This document shows, one piece after another, positions 27,406-37,624 of a stretch of DNA of 64,000 nt (position 1 is its first letter; each line of letters begins with the position of its first letter). A program made the position numbers and the translations under genes. Below the pieces are notes generated by a model, which saw nothing but the letters and a program-made list of their open reading frames with translations, did not search any database and was not told the DNA's origin. This DNA comes from Mycobacterium sp. (GTDB lineage Bacteria; Actinomycetota; Actinomycetes; Mycobacteriales; Mycobacteriaceae): the NCBI GenBank assembly GCA_003987775.1, contig RXJD01000020.1, positions 1-64,000 on the forward strand, in the 5' to 3' direction.

Positions 27406-29337
27406 CTACAGGATCCCGGCGACATCGCTGACGATTGACTTGGCTGCGCCGTAGTAGGCGTAGGCCAGGAAGAAGCTGAGGAAGGTCAGCAGTCCGGTGT
27501 CGGCGGCGAGGGGATACCCGACCGCGTTGATCAGGCCTGCCGGATCGCCGGCGACGGCCTGCGTGATGCCGTCCAGAAACAGGTTCACGTCGTAGGACGG
27601 CAGTGAGACGGCGATGGCGGTCAAGGTGTCGGCGGTGGGCAGCAGCGTCGAGTACGCCGACGCCACGGCACTGGTGGCGGCGGTGGTGATCTTGGTGTTC
27701 GCTGTCTGCAGGCCCTGGATGAAGCCGTCGACCGACAGCGGCTGCAATGCCGGCAGGCTCAGGTGGCGGACACCGGACGCCGACACGCTCGGCAGCGACG
27801 GTGGGTGCCAGGTGCTGAGATCGGCGGAGGCGGCGCTGATGCCCTGCTGGGTTCCGGTGACCAGGTCGTTGAAGACGGTCACGGGGCTGACGTTCGGGAA
27901 CAGTCCGAACGGGGTGGGGACATTGGCCGGGCTGGTCGAGTAACCGTAGTCGGGGTCGCCGTAGCCGAGGTTCACGATCACTTTCAGGTCGGGCTGAATC
28001 AGATCGGCGATCGTATTGCCCAGGAACGAGGTTCGTAACGGCTCGAGCAGCGGCAGGTTATGAGTGGGGATCATGTAGTACTTCGTCATGGTGGGCCCCT
28101 CGGTGGGCAACTCCACAGCGGTGGCGACCTGTGCCGGCGTGAGGGTCGGGTACAGCGGGTGAACGTAGAGCGCGCCGAGCATCGCGTTGGCGTCGGCGAC
28201 GAAGTTGAGCGGGTAGCGGGGGAAGTCGGCGAAGCCGTCGTATTCGATCGTGTACACGACGGTCGGATAATCATTGGCCGGGGTGGAGCCTGGAAACATC
28301 TTGCCCAAACTCGGCAGGGTCAGGCCGTCGAAGCGTGAATACAGCCCACCGTTGGGGTTCATCGGGTTCCCGACCAGGGAGAAGCTCACCGCATCGCTGG
28401 GCACGCCGGCGGCTTTGAGGTTGGCCATCTCCAGCGACGCGATCCCGGCGCCCTGCGAGAACCCTTGAACGACAACGGTATTGCCCGCTGCCAACTGCGT
28501 ATGGATTGCGCTGTCGAGAATCGTCAGCCCCTGCGCCCAGGACGCTTCCTCGGTCAGGGTCTTGATGCCGGTGATCCAGTACGACTGCGCGGGTGTCAGC
28601 AGGGCCTGGGCGTTGGTCACGGTGAAGGCCGGGAAATTGGGTGTGACGTAGTTGGCCATGACGGTGTTCACGTAGCTCTGTGATGGCAACGGGAATCCGC
28701 TGCCGCCGATCACCAGGGTGACGTTGGACGCCGCGGCCGAAGCCGTCGATGTGGCGGACAGCGCCGAAGCCGCCGACGTGGCCGACACCGCCGGGGCGGC
28801 ACCTGAGGGCTGGATGAGCGTCTGCCACGGTGTGAGCGCAGCGGCCGCGGCCACGGCGCCGGCGTAGTAGTCCGCCATGGCGGCCACATCCTGGGCCCAC
28901 ATCTGCTCGTACGCCGCCTCGGTGGCGGCTATCGCAGGCGCATTGAACCCCAGGATGTTGGAGGCGACCAGCGACAGCAACTGAGTGCGGTTGCCCGCCA
29001 GTATCTCCAGCGGCACGGTGGCGGTCAGTGCCGTGTCGTAGGACGCAGCGGCGGCTGTCGCCTGGTGGGCCGCTTGCGCGGCACCCGTCGCGGCGTCCCG
29101 CAACCAGCACGCGTACGAGAACGCCAGTTCTGCCATGGCTGTCGCCGAGGTTCCCTGCCATGCCGATTCCGCCAGATTCGACACCACCGACGTGAACGCG
29201 TCGGCCGTGGACGCCAGGTCCTCGCCCAGCCCCTCCCATGCCGCGGCCGCAGCCAGCAGCGGCAGCGAACCTGGTCCGCGCGCGATGCGTGCAGACGTGA
29301 CCTCCGGCGGCGAGACCAGGAAATCCACCACAACCAC
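27406..29337 (-). CDS. PPE protein with C-terminal PE-PPE serine hydrolase domain
   Basis: A 643-residue protein. Residues 1-175 form the PPE domain (VDFLVSPPEVTSARIARGPG, SAWQGTSATAM, NILGFNAPAIA). From ~residue 215 a PE-PPE alpha/beta-hydrolase domain begins (NVTLVIGGSGFPLPSQSYVN). The nucleophile elbow is VVQGFSQGAGIASLEM (GxSxG), with likely Asp in YDGFADFPRYPLN and His in PTHNLPLLEPL. Such domains act as surface esterases or lipases on short acyl chains. The start is GTG at 29337, though nearby in-frame GTGs would fit the usual PPE N terminus. It is divergent from guaA. Confidence 0.9.
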   Translation of the reverse strand: MVVVDFLVSPPEVTSARIARGPGSLPLLAAAAAWEGLGEDLASTADAFTSVVSNLAESAWQGTSATAMAELAFSYACWLRDAATGAAQAAHQATAAAASYDTALTATVPLEILAGNRTQLLSLVASNILGFNAPAIAATEAAYEQMWAQDVAAMADYYAGAVAAAAALTPWQTLIQPSGAAPAVSATSAASALSATSTASAAASNVTLVIGGSGFPLPSQSYVNTVMANYVTPNFPAFTVTNAQALLTPAQSYWITGIKTLTEEASWAQGLTILDSAIHTQLAAGNTVVVQGFSQGAGIASLEMANLKAAGVPSDAVSFSLVGNPMNPNGGLYSRFDGLTLPSLGKMFPGSTPANDYPTVVYTIEYDGFADFPRYPLNFVADANAMLGALYVHPLYPTLTPAQVATAVELPTEGPTMTKYYMIPTHNLPLLEPLRTSFLGNTIADLIQPDLKVIVNLGYGDPDYGYSTSPANVPTPFGLFPNVSPVTVFNDLVTGTQQGISAASADLSTWHPPSLPSVSASGVRHLSLPALQPLSVDGFIQGLQTANTKITTAATSAVASAYSTLLPTADTLTAIAVSLPSYDVNLFLDGITQAVAGDPAGLINAVGYPLAADTGLLTFLSFFLAYAYYGAAKSIVSDVAGIL

Positions 29338-29401
29338 CTACCATCCAAACTGTCAACGTGAGTAGACGACCCGGGGGACTATAGGAGCGGTTGTGATCTT
29401 C

Positions 29402-29446
29402 GTCAACCCAGGTTGACAACCGTGGGGTCTGTCACATGGCTAAACT
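29402..29446 (+). promoter_or_regulatory. guaA promoter region with a GTCAACC palindrome
   Basis: A palindrome GTCAACC-CA-GGTTGAC occupies 29402-29417 between the divergent PPE gene and guaA. TAAACT at 29441-29446 lies eight bases before a GTG at 29455 and is a fair leaderless -10. TTGACA at 29413-29418 overlaps the palindrome but is 22 bp from the -10, longer than ideal. A repressor on the palindrome could affect either gene. Confidence 0.5.
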
Positions 29447-29454
29447 CGGTGCCC

Positions 29455-31008
<1,554 letters not shown>

Positions 31009-31052
31009 TTTCTCCCCTGATCTGATGGACCTCCGCAGCGGCGGTGCTGGGA

Positions 31053-31058
31053 TACGAT
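31053..31058 (+). promoter_or_regulatory. -10 element of a leaderless PhyH-like gene
   Basis: TACGAT lies six bases upstream of the ATG at 31065, with no ribosome site in between. This is the usual arrangement of leaderless mycobacterial genes. Confidence 0.5.
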
Positions 31059-31064
31059 ATCGCG

Positions 31065-31991
31065 ATGATCGGTAGCCTTTCCGCTGCTCACGCGGAGCGT
31101 CGCGAGTTCTGGGGCGAGTTGTGCCCGGGGATGTCGATCGAAGCCGGCGGCTACGCGAGACCGGCCGCGGTCGGCGAAATCGACCCACTGCTGGCCAACT
31201 TGAAGCGCGAGGGTTACGTCCAGGTAGCCGGCGCTCTGTCGGAAGCCACCATCGCACCGATCCGCTATGCCGTCTCGACGCTGTTCCAGCGCGGCATCCC
31301 GCTGGCGTTCGCGTTCGTCTATGACGAGTTATGGCTTGCCTTCCAAGGTCTTTCGCGATTCCTGACGTCGGTGCTGGGTGAGGGTTATCAGGCGCTGCCC
31401 GACTTCTGGGTTTGGCATGTCAATCCCAACGAGAACGCGCTGGGCTGGGGTCCGCACCGCGATCGGGTGATTCCCACTCTCGATGACGACAACTCGCCCC
31501 ACACGCTGACGGTCTGGCTGCCGTTCACCGATGCCACCCCGCTCAACGGATGCATGTACATGCTGCCCGCGCACCTCGACGACCGGTTCCGGCAACGCCG
31601 GTGGGACGGCGAGAACAACACCGTCGTCTACAACCCGCAGGACATCCGGGCACTGCCGGCGACGGCCGGTTCGGTGCTGGCCTGGAATCAGGCGGTACTG
31701 CACTGGGGTGGGCGCGGCAGCCGGCTGGGTTCGGCGCCGCGGATCAGCGCCGCCTTCGAGTTCCAGCGCGCCGACCGTCCGCCGTTCAACAACCCGCTGC
31801 TAGATCCCGCCCGGGTGCCGACCTTCGAGGAGCGGCTCGGATTGATCGGCAAGCAGGTGCTGCAATACCGCCACATGTACCCCCTCAGTGACGAGATCGG
31901 GGCGATTGCCACCTCGCTCTTTCAGCGATTCATGCCGGGAGTCCCGATCCCGGCGGCGTTTCCGGTCCCGACCGGAGTGGCAGCCAACTAG
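31065..31991 (+). CDS. Phytanoyl-CoA dioxygenase-like Fe(II)/2-oxoglutarate enzyme
   Basis: A 308-residue double-stranded beta-helix oxygenase. GWGPHRDRVIPTLDDDNSPH carries the His-x-Asp iron pair near residues 131 and 133. LNGCMYMLPAHLDD is the PhyH-type strand, and VLHWGGRGSRLGSAPRISAA carries the distal His near 212 and the 2-oxoglutarate Arg. PhyH-type enzymes hydroxylate lipids, peptides or secondary metabolites. The substrate is unknown. It sits between guaA and the gene divergent from imuA', where I recall no such gene in H37Rv, so it is probably an accessory insertion or a lineage-specific loss elsewhere. Confidence 0.8.
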   Translation: MIGSLSAAHAERREFWGELCPGMSIEAGGYARPAAVGEIDPLLANLKREGYVQVAGALSEATIAPIRYAVSTLFQRGIPLAFAFVYDELWLAFQGLSRFLTSVLGEGYQALPDFWVWHVNPNENALGWGPHRDRVIPTLDDDNSPHTLTVWLPFTDATPLNGCMYMLPAHLDDRFRQRRWDGENNTVVYNPQDIRALPATAGSVLAWNQAVLHWGGRGSRLGSAPRISAAFEFQRADRPPFNNPLLDPARVPTFEERLGLIGKQVLQYRHMYPLSDEIGAIATSLFQRFMPGVPIPAAFPVPTGVAAN

Positions 31992-31997
31992 CGGCCG

Positions 31998-32708
31998 TTA
32001 TCGGACGATTTCGCGATCGCCGTATGCGATGACGGCGGTGGCCCAGTCGCCGCCGGAAGCCTCGACGAGCCGGCGCGCGATGTCCAGATCGCTGTTGCGC
32101 GTGACCAGGATCAGTGCGGGGTCGACTGTGGTGGTGACCGATCCACCGAGCAATTGGTGGTGTGCGGCCTCGTCGGCGATGAACGCGTCACGGAAGCGTG
32201 CGAAATCGATGCCGGGCACCGTGATGAGGGTCGCGTGTGCGTCGCGTGCATCCTCGGTCGGGTAATCGAAGGTCAGCACCGCCTGCTGGTTGAATTGGCG
32301 ACGCACGGCCTCGGCGGCGGCGTGCAGCGCGGGTTCGTCGACAGCGCACACATGGAACTCGCGTGCCCGTTCGATGGTGACCTGCTGCATCTCGTCGGAC
32401 CAGAAGACGCCGTCCACGAGAACCGAACCCGAGACCGGCGCGCCGTTGAGCGCGAGCGTGGCTCCCGCCGGGAGTTCGAACAACCATGGCTCATCGCTAC
32501 CGGGTGAGTCGCTGTTGTCGGCGACGAACAGCTCGGCCGGGTGGCAGATGCCTGGCTCGGCGTTTGCTGAACCATGCGCCACAACAGTGCCGCCGGCTAT
32601 CAGCAGCCACACCAGCACCAGGGCGGGCCGGCGGAGGTGCACCCGGCGTCCCCGTCCGCGCCTTGACGCTGTCGGGGGGTGGGTGTTTACTCGAAACGTA
32701 TCGAACAT
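31998..32708 (-). CDS. Exported or membrane-anchored hypothetical protein (Rv3395A-like position)
   Basis: A 236-residue protein with an Arg-rich N terminus and one hydrophobic segment ([20 protein letters not shown], residues ~28-48) that acts as a signal peptide or anchor. The rest is predicted to lie outside the membrane, with two Cys ([18 protein letters not shown]) that could pair. No domain is recognised. It is divergent from imuA', and its ATG lies inside the LexA box at 32701-32716. It may therefore be part of the SOS response, as suggested for the gene at this position in M. tuberculosis. Confidence 0.72.
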   Translation of the reverse strand: MFDTFRVNTHPPTASRRGRGRRVHLRRPALVLVWLLIAGGTVVAHGSANAEPGICHPAELFVADNSDSPGSDEPWLFELPAGATLALNGAPVSGSVLVDGVFWSDEMQQVTIERAREFHVCAVDEPALHAAAEAVRRQFNQQAVLTFDYPTEDARDAHATLITVPGIDFARFRDAFIADEAAHHQLLGGSVTTTVDPALILVTRNSDLDIARRLVEASGGDWATAVIAYGDREIVR

Positions 32709-32716
32709 ACTTTCGA
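32701..32716. promoter_or_regulatory. LexA (SOS) box between imuA' and the divergent exported protein gene
   Basis: TCGAACATACTTTCGA matches the mycobacterial LexA consensus TCGAACNNNNGTTCGA at 11 of 12 fixed positions. It lies 25-40 bp upstream of the imuA' ATG and covers the start codon of the divergent gene, so LexA could repress both. Confidence 0.85.
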
Positions 32717-32740
32717 AAACATCTGGTTGGGAGGCTGGTC

Positions 32741-33370
32741 ATGACTGCGGCTTTTGCCTCCGATCAACACCGGGAAAGCCGTGCTGAGCAGCTTAAACAG
32801 CTGCGCCAGAAGATCGCCGCATTATCTGGGAAGGATACCGCCCCCGCTGAGGATCCGGTGCCGGTGGGTACGGCGCCGTTGCCGCGCGGAACGGTTGCGG
32901 TGCTGACGGGAGCGCGGTCGCTGGCCCTGCGCATGGTGGCCACGGTGACAGCCGCCGGCGGGAATGCGGTGATCATCGGGCAGCCGGACATCGGGTTGCT
33001 GGCCGCTGTGGAAATGGGGGCGGACCTGAGCCGGATCGCGGTGGTGCCGGACCCGGGAAACGATCCGGTTGAGGTGGCCGCGGTGCTCATCGACGGCATG
33101 GATCTGGTGGTCCTCGGCCTGGGGGGTCGTCGGGTGACGCGCACCCGGGCGCGGGCGGTGGTGTCCCGTGCCCGGCAGAAGGGATGCACGGTGCTGGTCA
33201 CCGACGGTGACTGGGAAGGGGCGTCGACGCGACTGGAAGCCCGGGTCTGCGGCTATGAACTGACTCCGTCTTTCGGGGGCGCGACTCCTCCAGGGGTGGG
33301 GCGCATCAGTGAGGTACGACTGCAGATCAGCCGTTGCGGACGGTCGGCCGATCGAGCGCGAACCGGCTGA
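32741..33370 (+). CDS. imuA': ImuA', SOS mutagenesis accessory protein
   Basis: A 209-residue RecA-like core-fold protein without a complete Walker motif ([20 protein letters not shown] region). It matches Rv3395c in synteny and sequence. ImuA', ImuB and DnaE2 form the mycobacterial mutasome that performs error-prone repair synthesis after DNA damage. GGGAGG lies eight to thirteen bases before the ATG at 32741, and a LexA box precedes it. imuB begins five bases after its stop codon. Confidence 0.9.
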   Translation: MTAAFASDQHRESRAEQLKQLRQKIAALSGKDTAPAEDPVPVGTAPLPRGTVAVLTGARSLALRMVATVTAAGGNAVIIGQPDIGLLAAVEMGADLSRIAVVPDPGNDPVEVAAVLIDGMDLVVLGLGGRRVTRTRARAVVSRARQKGCTVLVTDGDWEGASTRLEARVCGYELTPSFGGATPPGVGRISEVRLQISRCGRSADRARTG

Positions 33371-33375
33371 CTCTG

Positions 33376-34950
33376 ATGGCTTCCCGTGTGTTGGCGATCT
33401 GGTGCATGGATTGGCCCGCGGTCGCGGCGGCGGCGGCCGCGGGCCAGTCCGCGACGGATCCGGTCGCGGTGACGTTGGCGAACCGGGTGATCGCCTGTTC
33501 GGCGACGGCCCGGGCGGCCGGGGTGCGGCGCGGGCTGCGGCGGCGGGAGGCTGCGGCACGGTGTCCGGAACTGCACATCGTGGCCGCCGACGTGGACCGC
33601 GACGCCCGCTTCTTCGAAGGGGTGATTGCCGCCGTAGAGGATTTGGTGCCCCGCCCCGAGGTGCTGCGGCCCGGCCTTCTGGTGTTGCCGGTGCGTGGCG
33701 CGGCCCGATTCTTCGGGTCCGAGCAGCAGGCGGCCGAGCGGTTGATCGACGCGGTGGCCGCGGCCGGCGCCGAGTGTCAGGTCGGCATCGCCGACGGCTT
33801 GTCCACCGCCGTCTTCGCCGCGCGTGCGGGCCGGGTGATAGAGCCTGGAGGGGATGCACGGTTCTTGTCGGCGCTGTCGATCCGCCAGCTCGCCACCGAG
33901 CCCAGCCTGTCCGGTCCGGGACGGGACGAGCTGGCAGATCTGTTGTGGCGGATGGGAATTCGCACCATCGGGCAGTTCGCCGCGCTGTCGCGTACCGACG
34001 TCGCTTCCCGGTTCGGAGCCGACGCGGTGGCTGCGCACCGGTTCGCCAGCGGTGAATCGGAACGGGGGCCCTCCGGGCGCGAACCACCGCAAGAACTCGG
34101 TGCGGTGCTGGATTGCGATCCGCCGATCGACCGGGTGGACGCTGCGGCATTCGCGGGGCGCTCGCTGGCTGCCACGCTGCACCAGGCGCTGTTGTCCGCC
34201 GGAGTGGGGTGCACCCGACTGGCCATTCACGCGGTCACCGCCACCGGTGAGGAGCTGAGCCGGGTGTGGCGGTGCGCCGAACCGTTGACCGAGGACGCCA
34301 CCGCCGACCGGGTGCGCTGGCAACTCGATGGATGGCTGAGTCATCGGATTGCTCGGGGCCGCCCTTTGGGTGGGCCGGTGACGCTGTTGCGGTTGCAGGC
34401 CGTCGAAGTGGTCTCGGCCGGGGCGCTGCAACTGCCGTTGTGGGGTGGTCTTGGTGAGGAGGACAGGCTTCGGGCCCGGCGGGCGCTGGTACGGGTGCAG
34501 GGACTGCTGGGCCCGGAGGCGGTGCAGGTGCCGGTGCTGTCCGGTGGACGGGGGCCGGCCGAGCGAATCACGTTTACCCCGCTGGGTGACGAACCGGTGC
34601 CGCGGGCTGATCCTGCTCAGCCGTGGCCCGGTCAACTGCCCGAGCCGTCGCCGGCGGTGCTGGTCGACGACCCCGTGGAATTGCTTGATGTTCAAGGGAA
34701 TCCGGTTCGGGTGACCAGCCGGGGCGTGTTCTCCGCCGATCCTGCCCGGCTGGCCGTCCGGGGTCGGGACGACCAGCTGCGGTGGTGGGCCGGGCCATGG
34801 CCCGTCGACGAGCGGTGGTGGGATGACCGGCCAGAGGCCGGGCAGCGAGTCAACCGTGTCGCTCGTGCCCAAGTGCTGTTGGAGAGCGAGCGGGCGCTTT
34901 TGCTGTGCTACCGGCAGAGGAGGTGGTTCTTGGAGGGAATCTACGAGTGA
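33376..34950 (+). CDS. imuB: ImuB, Y-family polymerase-like mutasome scaffold
   Basis: A 524-residue protein with a Y-family polymerase fold (RVLAIWCMDWPAVAAAAAAG, ARAAGVRRGLRRREAAARCP, VGIADGLSTAVFAARAG). The catalytic acidic residues of active Y-family enzymes are not evident, which agrees with its known role as a non-catalytic scaffold. The beta-clamp-binding motif QLPLWG is near residue 352, and the C-terminal ~150 residues provide the contact region for ImuA' and DnaE2. The start is the ATG at 33376 (MASRVLAIWC), five bases after imuA'. Confidence 0.93.
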   Translation: MASRVLAIWCMDWPAVAAAAAAGQSATDPVAVTLANRVIACSATARAAGVRRGLRRREAAARCPELHIVAADVDRDARFFEGVIAAVEDLVPRPEVLRPGLLVLPVRGAARFFGSEQQAAERLIDAVAAAGAECQVGIADGLSTAVFAARAGRVIEPGGDARFLSALSIRQLATEPSLSGPGRDELADLLWRMGIRTIGQFAALSRTDVASRFGADAVAAHRFASGESERGPSGREPPQELGAVLDCDPPIDRVDAAAFAGRSLAATLHQALLSAGVGCTRLAIHAVTATGEELSRVWRCAEPLTEDATADRVRWQLDGWLSHRIARGRPLGGPVTLLRLQAVEVVSAGALQLPLWGGLGEEDRLRARRALVRVQGLLGPEAVQVPVLSGGRGPAERITFTPLGDEPVPRADPAQPWPGQLPEPSPAVLVDDPVELLDVQGNPVRVTSRGVFSADPARLAVRGRDDQLRWWAGPWPVDERWWDDRPEAGQRVNRVARAQVLLESERALLLCYRQRRWFLEGIYE

Positions 34951-35125
34951 GAACGCACTCTGATCAGCCGAAATGCTGCGGATTTACCGCCGGTGAAAAA
35001 TCAGCCGCTCCGGAGCGCCCGCTTGATTCGGCGGATCCGTTGCAGTGGTGCGGGTTTCGGCAATCAGGCCAAGATTGGCGATCGGCGTTGTAACAGAAAA
35101 GTAATGATGACTGCTGTCGCCGGAC

Positions 35126-35473
35126 TCAGCCGGCCGAGCGCGACTTGCGCTTGTTCAAGAAGGTCGACCACGACACGACGTCCGGGTGCTCCTTGAGCAG
35201 GGCCCTGCGCTGCCGTTCGGTCATGCCGCCCCAGACGCCGAATTCGACCTTGTTGTCGAGCGCGTCCGCGCCGCACTCCCGCAATACCGGGCAATGCCGG
35301 CAGATGGCGGCTGCCTGGCGTTGCGCCGCTCCGCTCACGAACAGCTCATCGGGGTCTTTGGACCTGCACAGGCCCTGTGATACCCAACCTCGTTCGCCGC
35401 CGTCTTCTGCGTGCTGGGCGCTGCTGACGGCGACAAGGTTCAGCCGCCGAGCGGCCGGTCGTGTTCCTGACAC
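35126..35473 (-). CDS. whiB4: WhiB4-like iron-sulfur regulator
   Basis: A 115-residue WhiB protein. It starts MSGTRPAARRLNLVAVSSAQ and continues with SQGLCRSKDPDELFVSGAAQ, ICRHCPVLREC, and the long DNKVEFGVWGGMTERQRRAL segment, all characteristic of WhiB4. The four cluster cysteines are intact and the basic tail KRKSRSAG is present. In M. tuberculosis WhiB4 (Rv3681c) is a redox sensor that condenses DNA and represses antioxidant genes. It is encoded elsewhere there, so this gene, between imuB and iunH, is either relocated or a paralogue. The start is GTG at 35473. Confidence 0.85.
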   Translation of the reverse strand: MSGTRPAARRLNLVAVSSAQHAEDGGERGWVSQGLCRSKDPDELFVSGAAQRQAAAICRHCPVLRECGADALDNKVEFGVWGGMTERQRRALLKEHPDVVSWSTFLNKRKSRSAG

Positions 35474-35810
35474 GAAGTCTTCCCCTCACTATCCGGCCGT
35501 GATGTGCGGCCGCCTCCCCGCGGTGCAGACCAAGTTGTGACCAACGCTTCGTTGCTTTGTCGCCTCATACGTGATCTGAATCTCACCGTGCTTATAAATT
35601 AGGGGGTCAGGGGTCAATTGCGCAACCGTTCAACGGTATTTTTTGGGACGCATGTGCCATACTGTTGGTATGGTTTCGGCTCCTTGACCTTGACTTCCGG
35701 TCTTGTGACCGGGTAAGGGGCGGTGTCTGGGCGATGGGCACCGCCCGCCGGCACGGTCCGAAGATACCCTGGAAACAGCACCCCAAACCGGAGCGTCCGG
35801 TAGCCGCCGG
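35474..35810. other. Hairpin-rich gene-free region between whiB4-like gene and iunH
   Basis: A 337-bp stretch with no convincing coding frame. On the plus strand it has an AT-rich TTATAAATTA at 35592-35601, then a run of perfect short hairpins: ACCGTT-C-AACGGT with six T's (35625-35644), CCATAC/GTATGG (35657-35673), CCGGTC/GACCGG (35697-35712) and GGGCGGTG/CACCGCCC (35718-35746). This may be a structured RNA, or simply the whiB4-like gene's promoter plus terminators. Confidence 0.45.
35625..35644 (+). terminator. Short hairpin followed by a T tract
   Basis: ACCGTT-C-AACGGT followed by ATTTTTT, the most classical intrinsic terminator in the window by sequence. It reads in the plus direction, although no obvious plus-strand gene ends nearby. 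Confidence 0.5.
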
Positions 35811-36737
35811 TCAGCTCAACCGGTTGGCGAACTCTTTGACCCGATACATGAACCGCGCGAAGAATGCCTCGGAATCGACGTCAATGCCTATCTGTGCGTT
35901 CGGCTTTCCTGCGCCATTCCAGTCGGCTGAGGTCATGCCCGGGTTGCCTGCCACCTCGACGTGCACCGTGGCGGTCCTGGTCACCACCAGCCGCGGGTCC
36001 AGCGCCACGGCCGCGGCCAGCGGATCGTGCAGATGAGCCAGGTACCCGAGGCCACGGTCCCGGTACACCTCGAAGTAGAACCGCATCGCCTCCCGGATGA
36101 ACCGGATCACCGGCGACGCGGCGGGCAGACCGTCCAGCATCGGGGGCGTCATGACCACCTTGCGCGTCAGGTCCAACCCGCACACGACGGGCAGTCGTGG
36201 TTGGCCGGCCCAGGCCGCGAACACCTCGGCCGCCGCGTCCGCATCCACCCTGATGTTCCATTCCGGCGGACCTTGGCCGTCGAACACCCCACCCATGATC
36301 ACCAGTCGCTGCACCAGGCTCGGCAGCGCCGGCTCCATGCGCAGGGCCAGCGCCAGGTTCGTCAAGGGCGCGGTCGCCAGCCCGACCAGCTCGCCGGGAT
36401 GAGCGCGTGCCGCGCGCACCCAGGCCGTCGCGGCATCGTGCTCGGTGAGCCGCCGATCGCTGCGCGCCAGCTCGGCATATCCCACACCGTTGGGGCCGTG
36501 GAAATCCCCGCGCCGCGGACGCTCGCCGTTCAACGGCCGGTCGGCTCCGCGGGAGACGGGGATGGCGGCGGCCCGGCACAGGTCCAGCAGGCCAAGGTTG
36601 TTCGCGCACACCTGCTCGACCGCGATATTGCCCCCGGTGGAGGCGATGCCCACCAGATCGGCGTCGCTTGCCAGCAAATAGATGAGGGCGAGGGCGTCGT
36701 CGATGCCGGTGTCGACATCGACGAACACGGCGCTCAC
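35811..36737 (-). CDS. iunH: Nucleoside hydrolase IunH
   Basis: A 308-residue inosine-uridine nucleoside hydrolase. The N-terminal calcium site is [19 protein letters not shown], and other family motifs are [32 protein letters not shown] and [15 protein letters not shown]. It splits nucleosides into base and ribose for salvage, and matches Rv3393. GTG at 36737 gives the family length. TATCGT on the minus strand at 36750-36745 is seven bases upstream, so the gene is probably leaderless. It shares a 23-bp divergent promoter with cmaA1. Confidence 0.92.
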   Translation of the reverse strand: MSAVFVDVDTGIDDALALIYLLASDADLVGIASTGGNIAVEQVCANNLGLLDLCRAAAIPVSRGADRPLNGERPRRGDFHGPNGVGYAELARSDRRLTEHDAATAWVRAARAHPGELVGLATAPLTNLALALRMEPALPSLVQRLVIMGGVFDGQGPPEWNIRVDADAAAEVFAAWAGQPRLPVVCGLDLTRKVVMTPPMLDGLPAASPVIRFIREAMRFYFEVYRDRGLGYLAHLHDPLAAAVALDPRLVVTRTATVHVEVAGNPGMTSADWNGAGKPNAQIGIDVDSEAFFARFMYRVKEFANRLS

Positions 36738-36744
36738 CGGCGCC

Positions 36745-36754
36745 ACGATACGCT
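36745..36754. promoter_or_regulatory. Overlapping divergent -10 elements for iunH and cmaA1
   Basis: Plus-strand TACGCT (36749-36754) is six bases from the cmaA1 ATG; minus-strand TATCGT (36750-36745) is seven bases from the iunH GTG. The two hexamers share the central TA. Only 23 bp separate the start codons, so both messages should be leaderless. Confidence 0.65.
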
Positions 36755-36760
36755 GGGCGA

Positions 36761-37624
36761 ATGCCCGATGATCTGACCCCGCATTTTGACGACGTTCAGG
36801 CGCACTACGACCTCTCCGACGACTTTTTCCGGCTGTTCCTGGACCCCACCCAGACCTACAGCTGCGCGTATTTCGAGCGCGATGACATGACGCTGGAAGA
36901 GGCGCAGATCGCCAAGATCGATCTCGCACTGGGCAAACTCGGACTGCAGCCGGGCATGACCCTGCTCGACGTCGGATGCGGCTGGGGCGCCACCATGATG
37001 CGCGCGGTGCAGCGCTATGACGTCAACGTCGTCGGCCTCACCCTGAGCAGGAACCAGGCCAATCACGTCGAGCAGCTGTTCGCGAAATCCGACAGCCCGC
37101 GCACCAAACGTGTTCTGCTGCAAGGCTGGGAGCAGTTTGACGAGCCGATCGACCGCATCGTCAGCATCGGCGCGTTCGAGCATTTCGGGCACGAGCGCTA
37201 TGACGCGTTCTTCACCCTCGCGCACCGCCTGCTGCCGGATGACGGAATCATGCTGTTGCACACCATCACCGGGCTGCACCCGCTGGAGATGAAGGAACGC
37301 GGTCTGCCGCTGACGTTCGAGTTTGCCCGGTTCGTCAAATTCATTGTGACGGAGATCTTTCCGGGTGGTCGGCTGCCGTCGATACCGATGGTGCAGGAGC
37401 GGGCCACCGCGAACGGATTCACCGTCACCCGCGTGCAATCGCTGCAGCCGCACTACGCCAAGACTCTCGACATCTGGTCAGCGGCACTGGCGGCGCACAA
37501 GGACGAGGCCATCGCGCTGCAGTCCGAGGAGGTCTACGAGCGCTACATCAAGTACCTCACCGGTTGCGCCGAGATGTTCCGCATGGGCTACATCGACGTC
37601 GACCAGTTCACCTGCGAGAAGTGA
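36761..37624 (+). CDS. cmaA1: Cyclopropane mycolic acid synthase CmaA1
   Basis: A 287-residue SAM-dependent methyltransferase, the same length as CmaA1 and highly similar throughout. [20 protein letters not shown] and [19 protein letters not shown] start the family core; the SAM-binding motif is [15 protein letters not shown], and [11 protein letters not shown] and [12 protein letters not shown] follow. It adds a distal cis-cyclopropane ring to mycolic acid precursors bound to AcpM. It is syntenic with Rv3392c. The ATG at 36761 directly follows a -10 element, implying a leaderless message. acrA1 converges with it, the stop codons abutting. Confidence 0.95.
   Translation: MPDDLTPHFDDVQAHYDLSDDFFRLFLDPTQTYSCAYFERDDMTLEEAQIAKIDLALGKLGLQPGMTLLDVGCGWGATMMRAVQRYDVNVVGLTLSRNQANHVEQLFAKSDSPRTKRVLLQGWEQFDEPIDRIVSIGAFEHFGHERYDAFFTLAHRLLPDDGIMLLHTITGLHPLEMKERGLPLTFEFARFVKFIVTEIFPGGRLPSIPMVQERATANGFTVTRVQSLQPHYAKTLDIWSAALAAHKDEAIALQSEEVYERYIKYLTGCAEMFRMGYIDVDQFTCEK

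Noticed and set aside
35665..36036. Plus-strand frame overlapping the end of iunH
   Set aside because: More than half of it lies antisense to conserved iunH sequence, and the start region coincides with the hairpin run.
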